A stretch of DNA of 64,000 nt, taken from positions 43,538,306 to 43,602,305 of the forward strand of contig OY294070.1 of NCBI GenBank assembly GCA_958510875.1. Direction: 5' to 3'. The position numbers and the translations under genes are program-made. Of this stretch, positions 11,899 to 22,148 are shown in pieces. The stretch comes from Endomychus coccineus. Lineage: Eukaryota > Arthropoda > Insecta > Coleoptera > Endomychidae. Positions within the stretch are counted from its first letter, which is position 1; the number at the start of each line of letters is the position of its first letter. Below the pieces are notes generated by a model. The model had not been told where the DNA came from, made no database searches, and was given only the letters and a program-made list of their open reading frames with translations.

Positions 11899-13041
11899 TT
11901 TAGAAAATGTTCTAGGTTACGTTGTCTGTGTCAAAAAGTGTTCGTTTGCAGTCATTCTTCTTTGCTAATCTAAGCTACTACAATCTGCTTTGTGATGATA
12001 TTAATTAACTGATTTAATCAGCTTGCTCTATGCATTAGGAGGGACACAAACGAACAGACCTATAGACTCGGGCTCAGATTCGCCGTTCTTGACTGGATAG
12101 CGTTGACGGCGGCACCGGTGACCTAAGAGACAATGATGTAGTTAATTCACCATCATCCTCGCTGTTTTTACTTGATGACGGCGGCGGCACCCATGATGAT
12201 GTGGAAGGAATGTTTTCTGCTGAATCAGGATTAAAGTCACTTTCAGTCAATAAATGTTTTGTATAGGTTTCTTGATCATCACTTTTTATATATTTATATA
12301 AAGATCCACGTAGATTTTCTTGTACCTGCTTCCTTTTGATAGCTCGTTTCCTTTTTGAACTAACTGACTCAAATTTTCTACCGGCATCACGATCACGCGA
12401 ACTCATTTCGTTAATCTTGTTCTGTTTGGCACAAACAGTCTGAAATAATTTTTAAGTAGGTGTCACACAGTTTTTTTACACTTGATCAGCTTACTCAATA
12501 CTTAAAATACTATAATTTACACTTTTCCAACTCACTCAATACTTGAAACACTATAAGAACGTAATATTAAATATAATTGAAAGATATGAACGGTGCAGCA
12601 ACGATTTTGTAACTCATACTGCAAGCAAAATGATTCCAAGGTGACAAAAGTTGACGAACGAAATGAAATAAGGGAATTCCTCTAGCGACGGGGTTTCCCC
12701 GAGCGATAGACGAGCAGAACATTATATGTCCTGACTCCCGAGTCACAGACTCAGATTATATAATACTATACTAGTCAGTGCTATGCGTTTAAAAAACCGA
12801 TCTTCAAGTGTTTCGAGGCGCGATATTCAAGTACTACAAAATGAATTTATCAATTATGATTTGAATGAATGAATTAGTTAAATAACTTTATTTTAATTTA
12901 CCGTTATGTTATAACCTTAATGAATAATTAAGAATCAAAATCAAAAGTTTTAATTTAAAAAAAATCTGTATTTTTTTTTTATTTGCATGACGCGAGGCCC
13001 CGGGCGATTGCCCCGTTCGCCACCCCCTAAGGCCGCCGCTG

Positions 13042-13467
13042 CGTGCAGGATATCGGATGTTAGAGACGGTAGTAGTTTTCCTTATCCCAGTGGTGTAGAA
13101 GCGCATAAATTGAATTGCTGCACAGCCTTCTCCAAATTAGTCCCAAGTTCCGGTTAGGCTAGGTTAGGTTACAAGTTAAAAATGAATTTATACATTCTTA
13201 ATGCCGAAAATATTCAATCATAATCATTATGATTATATTAATCACGACTCACCGACGCCATGTGAGATGTTGGAGAACTCAAAACATGTTCCGTCCCCGC
13301 ATTTTCATCTGTATCCTGCGACCACACAGTAGATGCTTCTTGCGAATTAGAAGCTGGTGATTCTCCTGGAGAATCATCAAATAGTCAGGTTTTGTCATTT
13401 CTCATCACTACGAATCGCCCAGTTTCAACATAGAATTCTGTTGAAGGATGAGGTAATGGCTGCACAT
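13042..13467 (-). repeat. Module array, second block
   Basis: This continues the module interrupted at about 6862: GTGCAGGATATCGGATG follows the hAT end exactly where the intact unit at 48530 would continue. It includes the AGGTTAGGTT stretch, the donor-like GGCGTCGGTGAG near 13250, and the degraded coding stretch equivalent to 48870-48960. It stops at TGCACAT, where the next element is inserted. Confidence 0.7.
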
Positions 13468-16382
13468 TAGGGTGGAACGAAAATAGCAAAAAATATATTT
13501 TTTCTGAATATCATTTTGTAATAGTGCTGAAAAGTTGCCTATAGGGATTGCCTATTATAGCCCAAAAACTGGATGATATGAAATAAAATCTTCCACTGCC
13601 ACCACTGCCTGAAATCGATAAAATAATTTGAGAGTTTACGTAATGCAACTCTTCGCATATTATGTTTTAAAAATAGTTAAAAAGCTATTTTAAATCACAA
13701 TATCCCAGAGCTCACCAAGAGGAGGTAGTTGCATGTCGAGCTCCACCCATCCCAGCCCACCCTTAATAATATTTACTCTTTGGTAGCATACTGTGCCTTA
13801 GTATCAAATTTTGGCATAATTTTTCGAGACTCCAATCTGGTGCGAATGAATCCATCTCTAGAATCGTGACCACAAACTGCTGAAGAAGCTTCTGTAACTA
13901 GCTTGATACACCTCTCAACAGCCTGTGTGTGACAGGGAAACTTTTGAAATTCCATAATGTCTCCATCTTCTTTCACACATCCAGAAATTACCATGCTTTT
14001 AAGTTCATCTGTTGAGTATTGAAAAGTTAGTGGTGGCTCCGTCAGAATGCAGTCTTGCCAGGATATTATTTCAATGTAGTCATTGGCATCAAAATTTAAT
14101 TTTGGGATTTGAAATTGTCTGATCGTCTTAGGTTGTTTCGTCCTGGCTTTCAGAATCCTTCTCAAACCAAGCTCCCTGATATGCTTTTGCTCATCACACA
14201 ACATCGTTAGAAGAATATTTTCGGGATGGGCGAAGTACCCATTTCTCTGGATCACAGGATCTATCACACGTTTGAGGTCTGGACTTAAATACCGAGATCG
14301 TTTTATTAACTGAAACCAATTCTGAGAGCCGTTCTTGCAGGATGGATTGCACTTAATTATAAACCAAACTGGAGTGTAAACTTTAACAACATACTCTACT
14401 AGTAGTTTGAGGTTTTCGGATGGAGATTTTGTTCCAATATATAAACGGAGTAGCCTATTCGCTGTTGTTAACCATCGAGAATGGGATTGTTTTCCCGGGT
14501 CTCTTCGAGCCAAATTATCACTGCAATTACCAGTCATAACAGCACGGCAGATTTCCAACAAATATTTCTGATCGGTACTTAAATCTATCTCGTCAATCTC
14601 GGGTAAATTGGATTCAATTGGAACGAAGTCAATTATTTCAAGCTTCTCACAATCAGACAAATTTTTACCAATAACTCCAGAATATGCACGTGGTCCAGTT
14701 GTCTGTCCATCCAAATGTTGGAAAAGATGCCGTAATGGAAGTTCATTCCCGTGCAGCTGACAAATAAACCATTGCATTGGCCGGCCACAGTATTGCTCCA
14801 GCAATCTCAGTACTCCACTCTTATATCCTGTATTTACTGATGTTCCATCACACCCAATTGCCTGAATCGTAGTGGTATAAATCTGCTGTTTTTCTAAATA
14901 ATGTACAATACTAAGTTTTATATTGGCAGCTGATCCTGATAATGGCGCTACATGCTCCAAATATTTTGATCCCGGCTCTTGAACTAGAACGTAATGTTCT
15001 TCCGTGATTGTTTTGCGATGCGTCGTGGTTCCTTCAACTTGCAAAACTAAGGTTTTGTCCTTTCTCCCGTCAAAGTATAGTCCATTCAGGGGTAACACAT
15101 TTTCCGTTTCCTTCCTTACTATGTCTTTACGAATTTTCTGCCTTTGCCTTCGAATTTTCATCCTGTCTATCACATTTGTGTTATCTGTTCGTGATACGAT
15201 GCCAACATCTTCAAGTACAGAACTTGCAATGATTGCTGCAGCCCTGTCGGAAACGCCCGTTCGTTCACAAGCTAACGCAAGCGAAGGTAATGTCACTCTC
15301 ATCTGAGTTGCTCTTTTCACTTGAGAAGTTGAGGCTTGGGATTTGTCAGGTGACAATTCAGTGTCACTGTCTCTATTAGTGCTTTCCACCACAGATAAAT
15401 CTTCAATATCAGACCCATCACTATGGACTAGGTTTGTCTTTGATGCTGTTTCTTTATAATTTAAGAGCCTTAATGTCTCTTTTTGCTTTTTCTCATCTCT
15501 CTGAATATTTTTCCTAGTTGTTCCTAGATCAATAGACCCCATAACCATTTTTCTTTCCGTTCGTTGATCAGTAAGGAATAGCTGCTCATTTTTTGGTACT
15601 CTGCGAAGTTTTTCACAAGAAAAAGCAGAAAAATCCTTGCATTTGCAAGCTGCAATGTCAAATAACTTGTTTCTGGCATTTTCTCGAAATATAGTTATTT
15701 TCAATTTATATTTGCTATCATTTTTTCGACCTTTATAGGGTTTCAACAAATTCCTGTACTGATCAAAATAGTCCTTGAATAATTTTGTAGCCCTGTTTCT
15801 TGATACTGTTGGTATAGAAGCTTTCTCCCATATTTCAGTCAGCTTGGAAACTATGATTTCAGTTTTTTCACTCACAGTCCTAATTTCACTATTTTGTTTT
15901 AACAATAAAAAAAACTTCATTAAATCTTCATGAGTAGGCAAAACATTTTCCTTTAACTCACTCGGCGCACCAAAAACAACACAGTTCACAGTCTGTCTAG
16001 TCTTCAAAAACCGATGACGCCATATTAACTCAATAAAAACACAAACAAACTACTTACAATTCAGCAAATTTATCACTTAATTGGATAACGTGTTACTAAG
16101 CTGACTTCTCGACACCGACTAAACGAAAACGATCGACTCTTTCAATACAGCAGCGCAAGCGCTCTAGCCCACACGTTACACTTGATGACTCGAAGCCAGT
16201 GGCGGAGCATATAGAATATCTTTAAAGTAAAGAAAAATTACTAATGTTCGAGATGGTTGGGGCAGTGGAAATAATTATCCAATGGTCCTCAAATTTTGAG
16301 GTTTTCTTTTGTGAGCCAAAAGGCTACTTATAAACGCTATTACATTTTGAAATTCAAAAATGAGGATTTTCGTTCCACCCTA
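13468..16382 (-). mobile_element. Unclassified DNA transposon, 2.9 kb
   Basis: The termini are inverted 17-bp repeats: TAGGGTGGAACGAAAAT at 13468-13484 and its reverse complement at 16366-16382. Flanks TGCACAT and GGCAGAT form an imperfect 7-bp target duplication; the module sequence continues with ATCCCTC afterwards, as in the uninterrupted units. The single long ORF at 13773-16007 fills most of the element. The ends do not match a superfamily I can name. Confidence 0.7.
13773..16007 (-). CDS. 744-aa putative transposase of unclassified element
   Basis: The uninterrupted 744-codon frame lies inside a TIR-bounded element. Such ORFs recur as uncharacterised proteins in arthropods, which I recall without being able to name the family. 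Visible segments: a Lys/Arg-rich N-terminal third; a Ser/Asp-rich linker around residues 200-235; GLYFDGRKDKTL around 310; AIGCDGTSVNTG around 390; CQLHGNELPLRHLF around 420; a Cys-containing block with CHTQAVERCIKLVTEAS near 690; and RDGFIRTRLESRKIMPKF near the end. Asp in YFDGRKD and in GCDGTSVN are plausible metal ligands of an RNase-H fold, with His in CQLHGNE nearby; this is inference. The length and lack of stops suggest recent mobility. Confidence 0.7.
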   Translation of the reverse strand: MKTRQTVNCVVFGAPSELKENVLPTHEDLMKFFLLLKQNSEIRTVSEKTEIIVSKLTEIWEKASIPTVSRNRATKLFKDYFDQYRNLLKPYKGRKNDSKYKLKITIFRENARNKLFDIAACKCKDFSAFSCEKLRRVPKNEQLFLTDQRTERKMVMGSIDLGTTRKNIQRDEKKQKETLRLLNYKETASKTNLVHSDGSDIEDLSVVESTNRDSDTELSPDKSQASTSQVKRATQMRVTLPSLALACERTGVSDRAAAIIASSVLEDVGIVSRTDNTNVIDRMKIRRQRQKIRKDIVRKETENVLPLNGLYFDGRKDKTLVLQVEGTTTHRKTITEEHYVLVQEPGSKYLEHVAPLSGSAANIKLSIVHYLEKQQIYTTTIQAIGCDGTSVNTGYKSGVLRLLEQYCGRPMQWFICQLHGNELPLRHLFQHLDGQTTGPRAYSGVIGKNLSDCEKLEIIDFVPIESNLPEIDEIDLSTDQKYLLEICRAVMTGNCSDNLARRDPGKQSHSRWLTTANRLLRLYIGTKSPSENLKLLVEYVVKVYTPVWFIIKCNPSCKNGSQNWFQLIKRSRYLSPDLKRVIDPVIQRNGYFAHPENILLTMLCDEQKHIRELGLRRILKARTKQPKTIRQFQIPKLNFDANDYIEIISWQDCILTEPPLTFQYSTDELKSMVISGCVKEDGDIMEFQKFPCHTQAVERCIKLVTEASSAVCGHDSRDGFIRTRLESRKIMPKFDTKAQYATKE

Positions 16383-16427
16383 GGCAGATATCCCTCATGA
16401 GCTACCATCTCTTGAGTGTACTGCATA
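16383..16427 (-). repeat. Module remnant between two insertions
   Basis: A 45-bp piece of module (ATCCCTCATGAGCTACC...GTGTACTGCATA) is left between the 2.9-kb DNA element and the LINE. It aligns with 48957-48999. It shows that both elements entered one continuous unit at points about 45 bp apart. Confidence 0.7.
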
Positions 16428-16531
16428 AGATAAGATAAGATAAGATAAATTTATTGCCCTCAGGTAAAATAATAAATAGGGTTCGTCCCATAGATATAAG
16501 TCAGTACATCGATTGCTTAAAAGATAACTTA

Positions 16532-16595
<64 letters not shown>

Positions 16596-17556
16596 CAGAA
16601 GCAGAGTAATCAATGATACATACGATGCGATATAATAACACTACTACATTAAAATTGTCTTAGACGATAAGCATGTAGATAAAATAATAAACAAGCTATC
16701 TAGACGATAGGAATAACATAAATTATTTTACGATATATACGAATAAAATGACACAGTTAAAAATAAGAACATAAAAACAAACAAAAATGATCTACAAGTG
16801 ATCCATACTGAACTCGTTAATGCTGTAATAAGCTTTGGTTGCCAACAATTCTTTTATTTTGATTTTAAAACCCTGAAGGGGAAGTTTAGTATATGAATTT
16901 GGTAATTTATTATAAAGTTTTGCACCGGCATAAGTTGGTGATTTTTCGAAAAACGAGTGTGATTGAATATTCAATAGATGTTTATTTTTATTTCTTGTGG
17001 TGTAGTTATGGGAATTCGAAATTGATAGAAAGTAATTAGAGTGTTTACGAACAAACATGAATGTATTATACAAATAAATGCAGGGAAAAGTTAAAAATTT
17101 ATGTGATATAAAAGTTTCACAGCAGGATTGACGAGGATGGAGGCCGAAAATTAATCTTATAATCCGTTCTTGGATCCTAAGAATTCTAATGGACGCAGAA
17201 GTGGAACCCCATGATATAACATTGTAGTTTAGCACGGGGTAAACAGTACCAAAATAAGCAGATATAAGATTTTTAACTTTAACCTCCTTTTTGAGGAATA
17301 GAATAAGGTAATAAGATTTATTTAGTTTATTAGCCTGATAATTTATATGCTCAGTAAACTCTAAATGTGCATCTAGTGTTAGCCCAAGAAAGTTGATAAC
17401 ATTTTTAGAAGGGACCTTAAACCCATTAAACTTAATATCAAATGGAGTTATTGGACGATAAATGCTACGGAAATTAATAATTTCAGTTTTGGCGTAATTT
17501 ATAATTAAATTATTGTTATTGCACCATGCAACAAACTCGTGAAGAATAGTATTGAT
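16428..17556 (-). mobile_element. 5'-truncated CR1/Jockey-like LINE
   Basis: The minus-strand LINE 3' end lies at left and ends in a (TTATC)n tail, seen as AGATAAGATAAG on the plus strand at 16427-16450. A 7-bp target duplication CTGCATA flanks it at 16421-16427 and 17557-17563, and module sequence continues on both sides. A (TA)n tract occupies 16529-16592 in the 3' UTR. It is truncated at the 5' side, as is usual for target-primed reverse transcription. Confidence 0.8.
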
Positions 17557-17562
17557 CTGCAT
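16792..17562 (-). pseudogene. LINE RT C-terminal fragment
   Basis: This 256-residue open frame begins just downstream of where the catalytic YxDD would lie. It reads through the primer-grip region (INYAKTEIINF, FLGLTLDAHLEF) and the thumb and C-terminal segment (SAYFGTVYPVLNYNVISWG, RIQERIIRLIFG). The order and spacing fit CR1/Jockey-group reverse transcriptases. The absence of the catalytic half comes from 5' truncation, so the fragment cannot act alone. No stops interrupt it, so the insertion is fairly young. Confidence 0.75.
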
Positions 17563-17563
17563 A

Positions 17564-18893
17564 TTCGCAGACGTTTTACCCTCCCGTTTTTCCCATATCC
17601 CAAGACGTGGGCCTACATCCCTAAACGTTATTGGAAAGGTTCCCGCCCTTCTTGCGTCAAACCTTCACCGAAGCACTGCCTCAATCCCTCCATAGGCATA
17701 CCTGCTGGAGTAAAACTCTTTCCCGTAGGTATTGAGGATGCCTACCGTCGAGATGTGCTAGTCGCCTTTCAGCCATCTTTTTATAAAGGTTATTTCCGCG
17801 CGTGGTGCCATGTAATTCTCCACATTCCTAAATGTATCTTACGAAGGCGGCGCTCTCGGCCGACCCAAAGGATCGGGGATCAGGGGATCGAATTTTGGAT
17901 GAGGTAGTAAGATAGGTTCAGGTCTTCTGCTTCTACATACGTCAAACCTTCATCACAGCACTTCCTCGACTTCTCCACAGTCATAATAACTGCTAGAGGT
18001 AAAGCTCTTTCTCGTAGAGATTGTGCCTTCGAGATTCGCTAGTCCCCGCCCAGCCATCTTTTCGTGAAGGATATTTTCGCGCGTGGTGCCATGTCATTCT
18101 TCAATCAATGGCCGCGCTGTCGATCGACCCAGATTTCCGCGGAGGAGATCGGATTTCAGCGGGGGTAGTAATTTTATTTACCCCAGTGATAAGAAGCTCG
18201 CAAATTGAATTGTTGCACAGCCTTCTCCATATTATCCCCAAGCCCCGGTTAGGCTAGATTAGGTTAGGTTACAAGTTTAAAATGAATTTACACATTCTTA
18301 ATGCCGAAACTATTCAATAATAATGATTATGATTATTGTTTTGTCCACTAACTTCTGGTTGAGACGTTTCTGTAGAATTCATCTTCGGTGGAGTAGTCTT
18401 GTCCTTTTTCTCAGTTACGTTTGATTGTATACTGGAAATTTGTGCATCCGGCGTCTCCTTGGTAGGTTCCGTTGAACGCTTCGTTTCATCAGCCCGAACT
18501 GGTCCGGTACCGCGAAATGGTGGGCTTCCCCTTCCTCTTCCTCTTCCTGACGGTTGAGTTTTATTTTGTTGAGATGAATTGTTTATATTCATTGTTGAAT
18601 TAGAATTCATTAAGACTAACGTTTTGAATTTCTCTAATAAGGTTATGATTATATTATTCACGACTTACCGACGCCATGTCACATGTTGGAGACCTTCGAA
18701 CATGCCTCCCCTCCCCCGCATTTTCATATATACTGGGACCTCATACATACCCGCTAGTAGTAAAGCTCTTCCCTGTAGGGATTGAGCCGACCTACCTTCG
18801 AGCTGCGCCAGTTCCCGCTTAGTCATCTTTTCATAAAGGATATTTCCGCGCGTGGTGTCATTTCATTCCCCACATTCCAAAATGTATCTTACA
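17564..18893 (-). repeat. Module array, third block
   Basis: Module landmarks lie at 17798, 18078 and 18847. The block resumes exactly after the LINE's CTGCATA duplication with TTCGCAGACGTTTTACCC, as in 48999. It contains the Arg-Gly-rich ORF (18314-18661) and a splice-donor-like GGCGTCGGTAAGTCGTG near 18660. At 18893 it is joined to TGTAACACGTTGTTACAG, the R1-leader hairpin, which leads into another module start. Confidence 0.7.
18314..18661 (-). CDS. Arg-Gly-rich module ORF, copy A
   Basis: The 115-residue frame is low in complexity: Asn/Ser/Thr-rich at the N-terminus, an RGRGRG stretch around residues 39-47, then Lys/Glu/Thr-rich sequence ending NNNHNHYY. Its paralogue at 47916-48266 keeps the same frame with substitutions and in-frame length changes, and an eroded copy lies near 6230-6510. 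Preservation of the frame hints at past coding constraint. A start at the internal Met (MNSNST) is equally likely. No function is assigned. Confidence 0.35.
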   Translation of the reverse strand: MNNIIITLLEKFKTLVLMNSNSTMNINNSSQQNKTQPSGRGRGRGSPPFRGTGPVRADETKRSTEPTKETPDAQISSIQSNVTEKKDKTTPPKMNSTETSQPEVSGQNNNHNHYY

Positions 18894-19476
18894 ATGTAAC
18901 ACGTTGTTACAGTTCCTAAGTTCGTAGCGACAACTGTTAATTCCATCCCGAGGGATTACTTATAGCGAGACCCTTCCCTACAGCACTTCCTCAACATTTG
19001 CACAGGCGTAACTGCTAGAAGTAAAGATCTTCCCCGAAGGGATTGAGGAGACCTACCTTCAAGATGCGCCTGTCCCCGCTCAGCCATCTTTTTATAAAGG
19101 ATAATTCCGCGCGTGGTGCCATATTATTTCCCATTTAATGGCCGCTCTGTCGGCAGATCCAAATTTCCGCTTAGGAGATCTGATTTCACAGGGGGTAGTG
19201 ATTTTCCTTACCCTAGCGGTGTTGAAGCGTGCAAATTGAATTGCTGCACAGCCTTCTCCAAATTATCCCCAAGCCCCGGTTAGGCTAGGTTAGGTTAGGT
19301 TACAAGTTTAAAATGAATTTACACATTCTTAATGCCGACACTATTCAATAATAATGATTATGTTTATTGTTTTGTCCACTAACTTCTGGTTGAGACGTTT
19401 CTGTAAAATTCATCTTCGGTGGAGCAGTCTTGTCCTTTTTCTCAGTTACGTTTGATTGTATACTGAAAATTTGTGT
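18894..19476 (-). repeat. Module array, fourth block
   Basis: This starts with the R1-leader hairpin TGTAACACGTTGTTACAG at 18894-18911 and continues into the module (TTCCTAAGTTCG...), with a landmark at 19109. It is cut off inside the Arg-Gly-rich ORF region at about 19476, where a LINE fragment begins. The junction hairpin-to-module is identical in arrangement to that at 5795-5815. Confidence 0.65.
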
Positions 19477-19900
19477 TCATTGTATGCGGTGGGGTATCCC
19501 ATACTAAAATACTTTATGCTAGATGGGATGAAATGAGCCATAGTAAGCAGAAATTAAAATATTGGTAGACAATAAATCGCAAAGATGTCTTAGTATTAAA
19601 GTTACTGGTTTGGATCTCAGGGTTCTGGCATGAGAGCACCAATTCAGACAGTTGTCGATACTTATACCCAATAGCTTGACACTACATTTTTAATTAGTTT
19701 ACGATTTGAAGCAAACGATTATAGGTTGGGTTTTTCATGATTGAGCTTTAGTTTGTTACTTGTAAACCACTTTTCAGAGTTGTTTTCAGTAATTTTAAGT
19801 TTAACTGTGAGTTCTTTACTGATATTACTGCTGCATTGGGCTGTTGAATCATCGGCAAAAGGAAACCTTTAGTTCTATTTTGAAACAATATTGTCAAATT
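19477..19900 (-). pseudogene. LINE reverse transcriptase fragment
   Basis: Reading the minus strand in pieces gives FPFADDSTAQ near 19850, with FADD equivalent to the catalytic YxDD. After a stop, LLGISIDNCLNWCSHARTLRSK (in part) and NILISAYYGSFHP follow, as in the RT palm and thumb of CR1/Jockey-like LINEs. It differs from the LINE at 16428. Stops and frameshifts make it a relic. Confidence 0.6.
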
Positions 19901-20698
19901 CAAATATTGTAATATCCACTACAAAATAATTATTTAAGACTATGTTAATCATGCATTAAAATATGAAAGCAGTAATTCAGTGTTTGAGTTATTAATTTTG
20001 TATAAATGTATATTATGTACCATTTGTGATATGTACTACAAAGTACTTTTTAGTGATATAATATAGATAGGGTATATGAAATTATGTGATCAATATAATT
20101 CAGAAATTTTGTGGATATGTATACTAGAAAATACGTTATTCGTTTGATGTTGCTATATGTATATCGTATAGTAAATAATAAAACATCGTACACAAAATTC
20201 TTTTTTTGAAAAATATTTTTAAAACGTCATCTCAGGGCCGCGCCTCTTTTTAATATAATAGAAAAACTAAAGTTTTGTGTGTGATGTTTTTTTACTTACT
20301 ATAACATATAGTGGCATTAAAATTATAACTTATTTCATAGTACAAAAAATGTAATGTTGATGTGGATCACATAAAATTTTATGATAACAGACTGTGAATG
20401 GCCAAAAATGGATCAATTGTGAATAAAAGTGGTAACGGACATATATCACATCAAAGTACATAAAATAACCTTCAATTTGAGCCTAAGTAGAGTATGCTCC
20501 GACTTTCATGACGAAAGAGGGAGTAGCTTTAAAATTTGGGCCAAATTTCCCAAATTTGTATTTTAAGCAAAACTGTTCAATATTTTCAGCCCATATTTGG
20601 ACCACTTATTGCGACCGCCATGACCTACTTTTCCATCAAATTTCATTCAATTTGGTTGCAATTTGGTTAAACTCAATTTGAATTTTTGCTTCAATAAA
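19901..20698. other. AT-rich non-coding stretch with a hairpin
   Basis: No coding signal was seen. Bases 20165-20315 form an imperfect inverted repeat of about 150 bp: AGTAAATAATAAAACATCG against AGTAAGTAAAAAAACATCA. This could be a small MITE. Confidence 0.45.
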
Positions 20699-20700
20699 CG

Positions 20701-20731
<31 letters not shown>

Positions 20732-20869
20732 AAGTTTAAAGTTTCTTTGCCTAATTGGCCACTATCGTGTATGTAACTTAAGAGATATAGAATTAAATTT
20801 TCTGAATTATGAAGATAACTTAGATAATTTAACATAGGATTATAAAGATGAATAAACGTAAAAGATTGA

Positions 20870-20941
20870 ACCATAGGCGGGATTCGAACCCACATTTCTG
20901 GATTTCTAGTCCAGGGTGTTTACCAATTACACCACTTCGGT
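20870..20941 (-). tRNA. tRNA-like cloverleaf, anticodon AGA, copy 1
   Basis: The 72-nt sequence folds as a class I tRNA. Acceptor ACCGAAG/CTATGGT has 6 of 7 pairs. The D stem is GTGT/ACAC with GG in the loop. The anticodon stem is CTGGA/TCCAG with loop CTAGAAA, giving anticodon AGA (serine). The T arm is GTGGG-TTCGAAT-CCCGC. The B box GGTTCGAATCC is perfect, and a TTTT terminator follows about 10 nt downstream. AGA implies tRNA-Ser, but the long variable arm every tRNA-Ser needs is missing (about 4 nt here). It may be a tRNA-like pol III unit, not a decoding tRNA. Confidence 0.6.
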
Positions 20942-21342
20942 CCTGTTAGATTTTTATATTTTTGTAAATATAAACCTCTGAAAGGATAGTAGATCATTGA
21001 TGAACACAATGCGATTCGATGCCCTACCATAGATCAACTATTCACGCACATTCATCTGAAGTTCAGTCGTTTTTTGAAGTAAGGATTGTAGGTTAGTACT
21101 GCTATGGTTGGCAGTTACTTGACAGTTCTTATTCAAATGACAGCATCCCGGTTCTTATATATTTCAATAGAACTGACTGAGAATTGTTCTGGTTAATTAT
21201 AAACAAGTTTAAAGTTTCTTTGCCTAATTGGTCACTATCGTGTATGTAACTTAAGAGATATAGAATTAAATTTTCTGAATTATGAAGATAACTTAGATAA
21301 TTTAACATAGGATTATAAAGATGAATAAACGTAAAAGATTGA

Positions 21343-21414
21343 ACCATAGGCGGGATTCGAACCCACATTTCTGGATTTCTAGTCCAGGGTGTTTACCAAT
21401 TACACCACTTCGGT
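21343..21414 (-). tRNA. tRNA-like cloverleaf, anticodon AGA, copy 2
   Basis: Identical in cloverleaf and pol III boxes to the copy at 20870-20941, exactly 473 bp away in the same orientation. The same conflict between a serine anticodon and a short variable loop applies. Confidence 0.6.
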
Positions 21415-21651
21415 CCTGTTAGATTTTTATATTTTTGTAAATATAAACCTCTGAAAGGATAGTAGATCATTGATGAACACAATGCGATTCGATGCCCTAC
21501 CATAGATCAACTATTCACGCACATTCATCTGAAGTTCAGTCGTTTTTTGAAGTAAGGATTGTAGGTTAGTACTGCTATGGTTGGCAGTTACTTGACAGTT
21601 CTTATTCAAATGACAGCATCCCGGTTCTTATATATTTCAATAGAACTGACT

Positions 21652-21675
21652 GTGGGTTCGAATCCCGCCTATGGT
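21652..21675 (+). pseudogene. 3' fragment of the tRNA-like unit
   Basis: Only the T arm and acceptor 3' strand (GTGGGTTCGAATCCC... to CTATGGT) are present. It sits at the turning point of the inverted repeat, directly after AATAGAACTGACT. This marks the recombination junction between the minus-oriented and plus-oriented arrays. Confidence 0.7.
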
Positions 21676-22076
21676 TCAATCTTTTACGTTTATTCATCTT
21701 TATAATCCTATGTTAAATTATCTAAGTTATCTTCATAATTCAGAAAATTTAATTCTATATCTCTTAAGTTACATACACGATAGTGGCCAATTAGGCAAAG
21801 AAACTTTAAACTTGTTTATAATTAACCAGAACAATTCTCAGTCAGTTCTATTGAAATATATAAGAACCGGGATGCTGTCATTTGAATAAGAACTGTCAAG
21901 TAACTGCCAACCATAGCAGTACTAACCTACAATCCTTACTTCAAAAAACGACTGAACTTCAGATGAATGTGCGTGAATAGTTGATCTATGGTAGGGCATC
22001 GAATCGCATTGTGTTCATCAATGATCTACTATCCTTTCAGAGGTTTATATTTACAAAAATATAAAAATCTAACAGG

Positions 22077-22148
22077 ACCGAAGTGGTGTAATTGGTAAAC
22101 ACCCTGGACTAGAAATCCAGAAATGTGGGTTCGAATCCCGCCTATGGT
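22077..22148 (+). tRNA. tRNA-like cloverleaf, anticodon AGA, copy 3
   Basis: Plus-strand copy with the same arms, B box and downstream TTTT as the minus-strand copies. The unit around it is the reverse complement of the left arm. Confidence 0.6.

Larger units (their letters stand above)
9227..12061. mobile_element. PIF/Harbinger DNA transposon, near complete
   Basis: The terminal inverted repeats start AAGGTCTGTTTGTTTGTGTT on the left; the right, reverse-complemented, reads AGGTCTGTTCGTTTGTGT. Similarity extends to GCATAGAG about 35 bp in. Flanking ATA at 9224-9226 and 12062-12064 is a plausible 3-bp target duplication, the length expected for Harbinger. Inside are the two genes typical of the superfamily in convergent orientation: a SANT/Myb-like protein on the plus strand and a DDE nuclease on the minus strand. 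Confidence 0.85.
7029..12406 (-). pseudogene. hAT transposase, ZMYM1-like, broken
   Basis: Pieces on the minus strand, N to C: a basic N-terminus (12062-12406); a TTF-type zinc finger with YCFPCRIFG and HESSRQHKD (8779-9225); DUF4371-like blocks with ILDCTHDVSR (8270-8608) and CWSHSWNLILRDAA (7964-8233); a helical region (7428-7892); and the hAT dimerisation block with SAERSFSRLKIIKTYLR (7029-7247). The pieces lie in different frames with stops between them. Removing the Harbinger insertion and one copy of its target site joins codons for GESEPES directly to MSTSM, showing the insertion hit an open frame. This resembles arthropod zinc finger MYM-type protein 1-like genes, which are hAT transposases. 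Confidence 0.8.
6863..13041 (-). mobile_element. hAT element (ZMYM1/TTF-type), split by Harbinger
   Basis: The right end, read on the minus strand, begins CAGCGGCGGCCTTAGGGGG, a typical hAT terminus. The left end is eroded and its exact edge is uncertain. The module sequence broken at about 6853-6862 resumes at 13042 (CGTGCAGG), so this is an insertion into the module array. A PIF/Harbinger element at 9227-12061 sits inside its coding region. The transposase gene is frameshifted. Confidence 0.75.

Noticed and set aside
21129..21368. Repeated ~79-aa frames beginning MWVRIPPM
   Set aside because: They start inside the tRNA-like T arm and repeat with the 473-bp unit; no evidence of coding.
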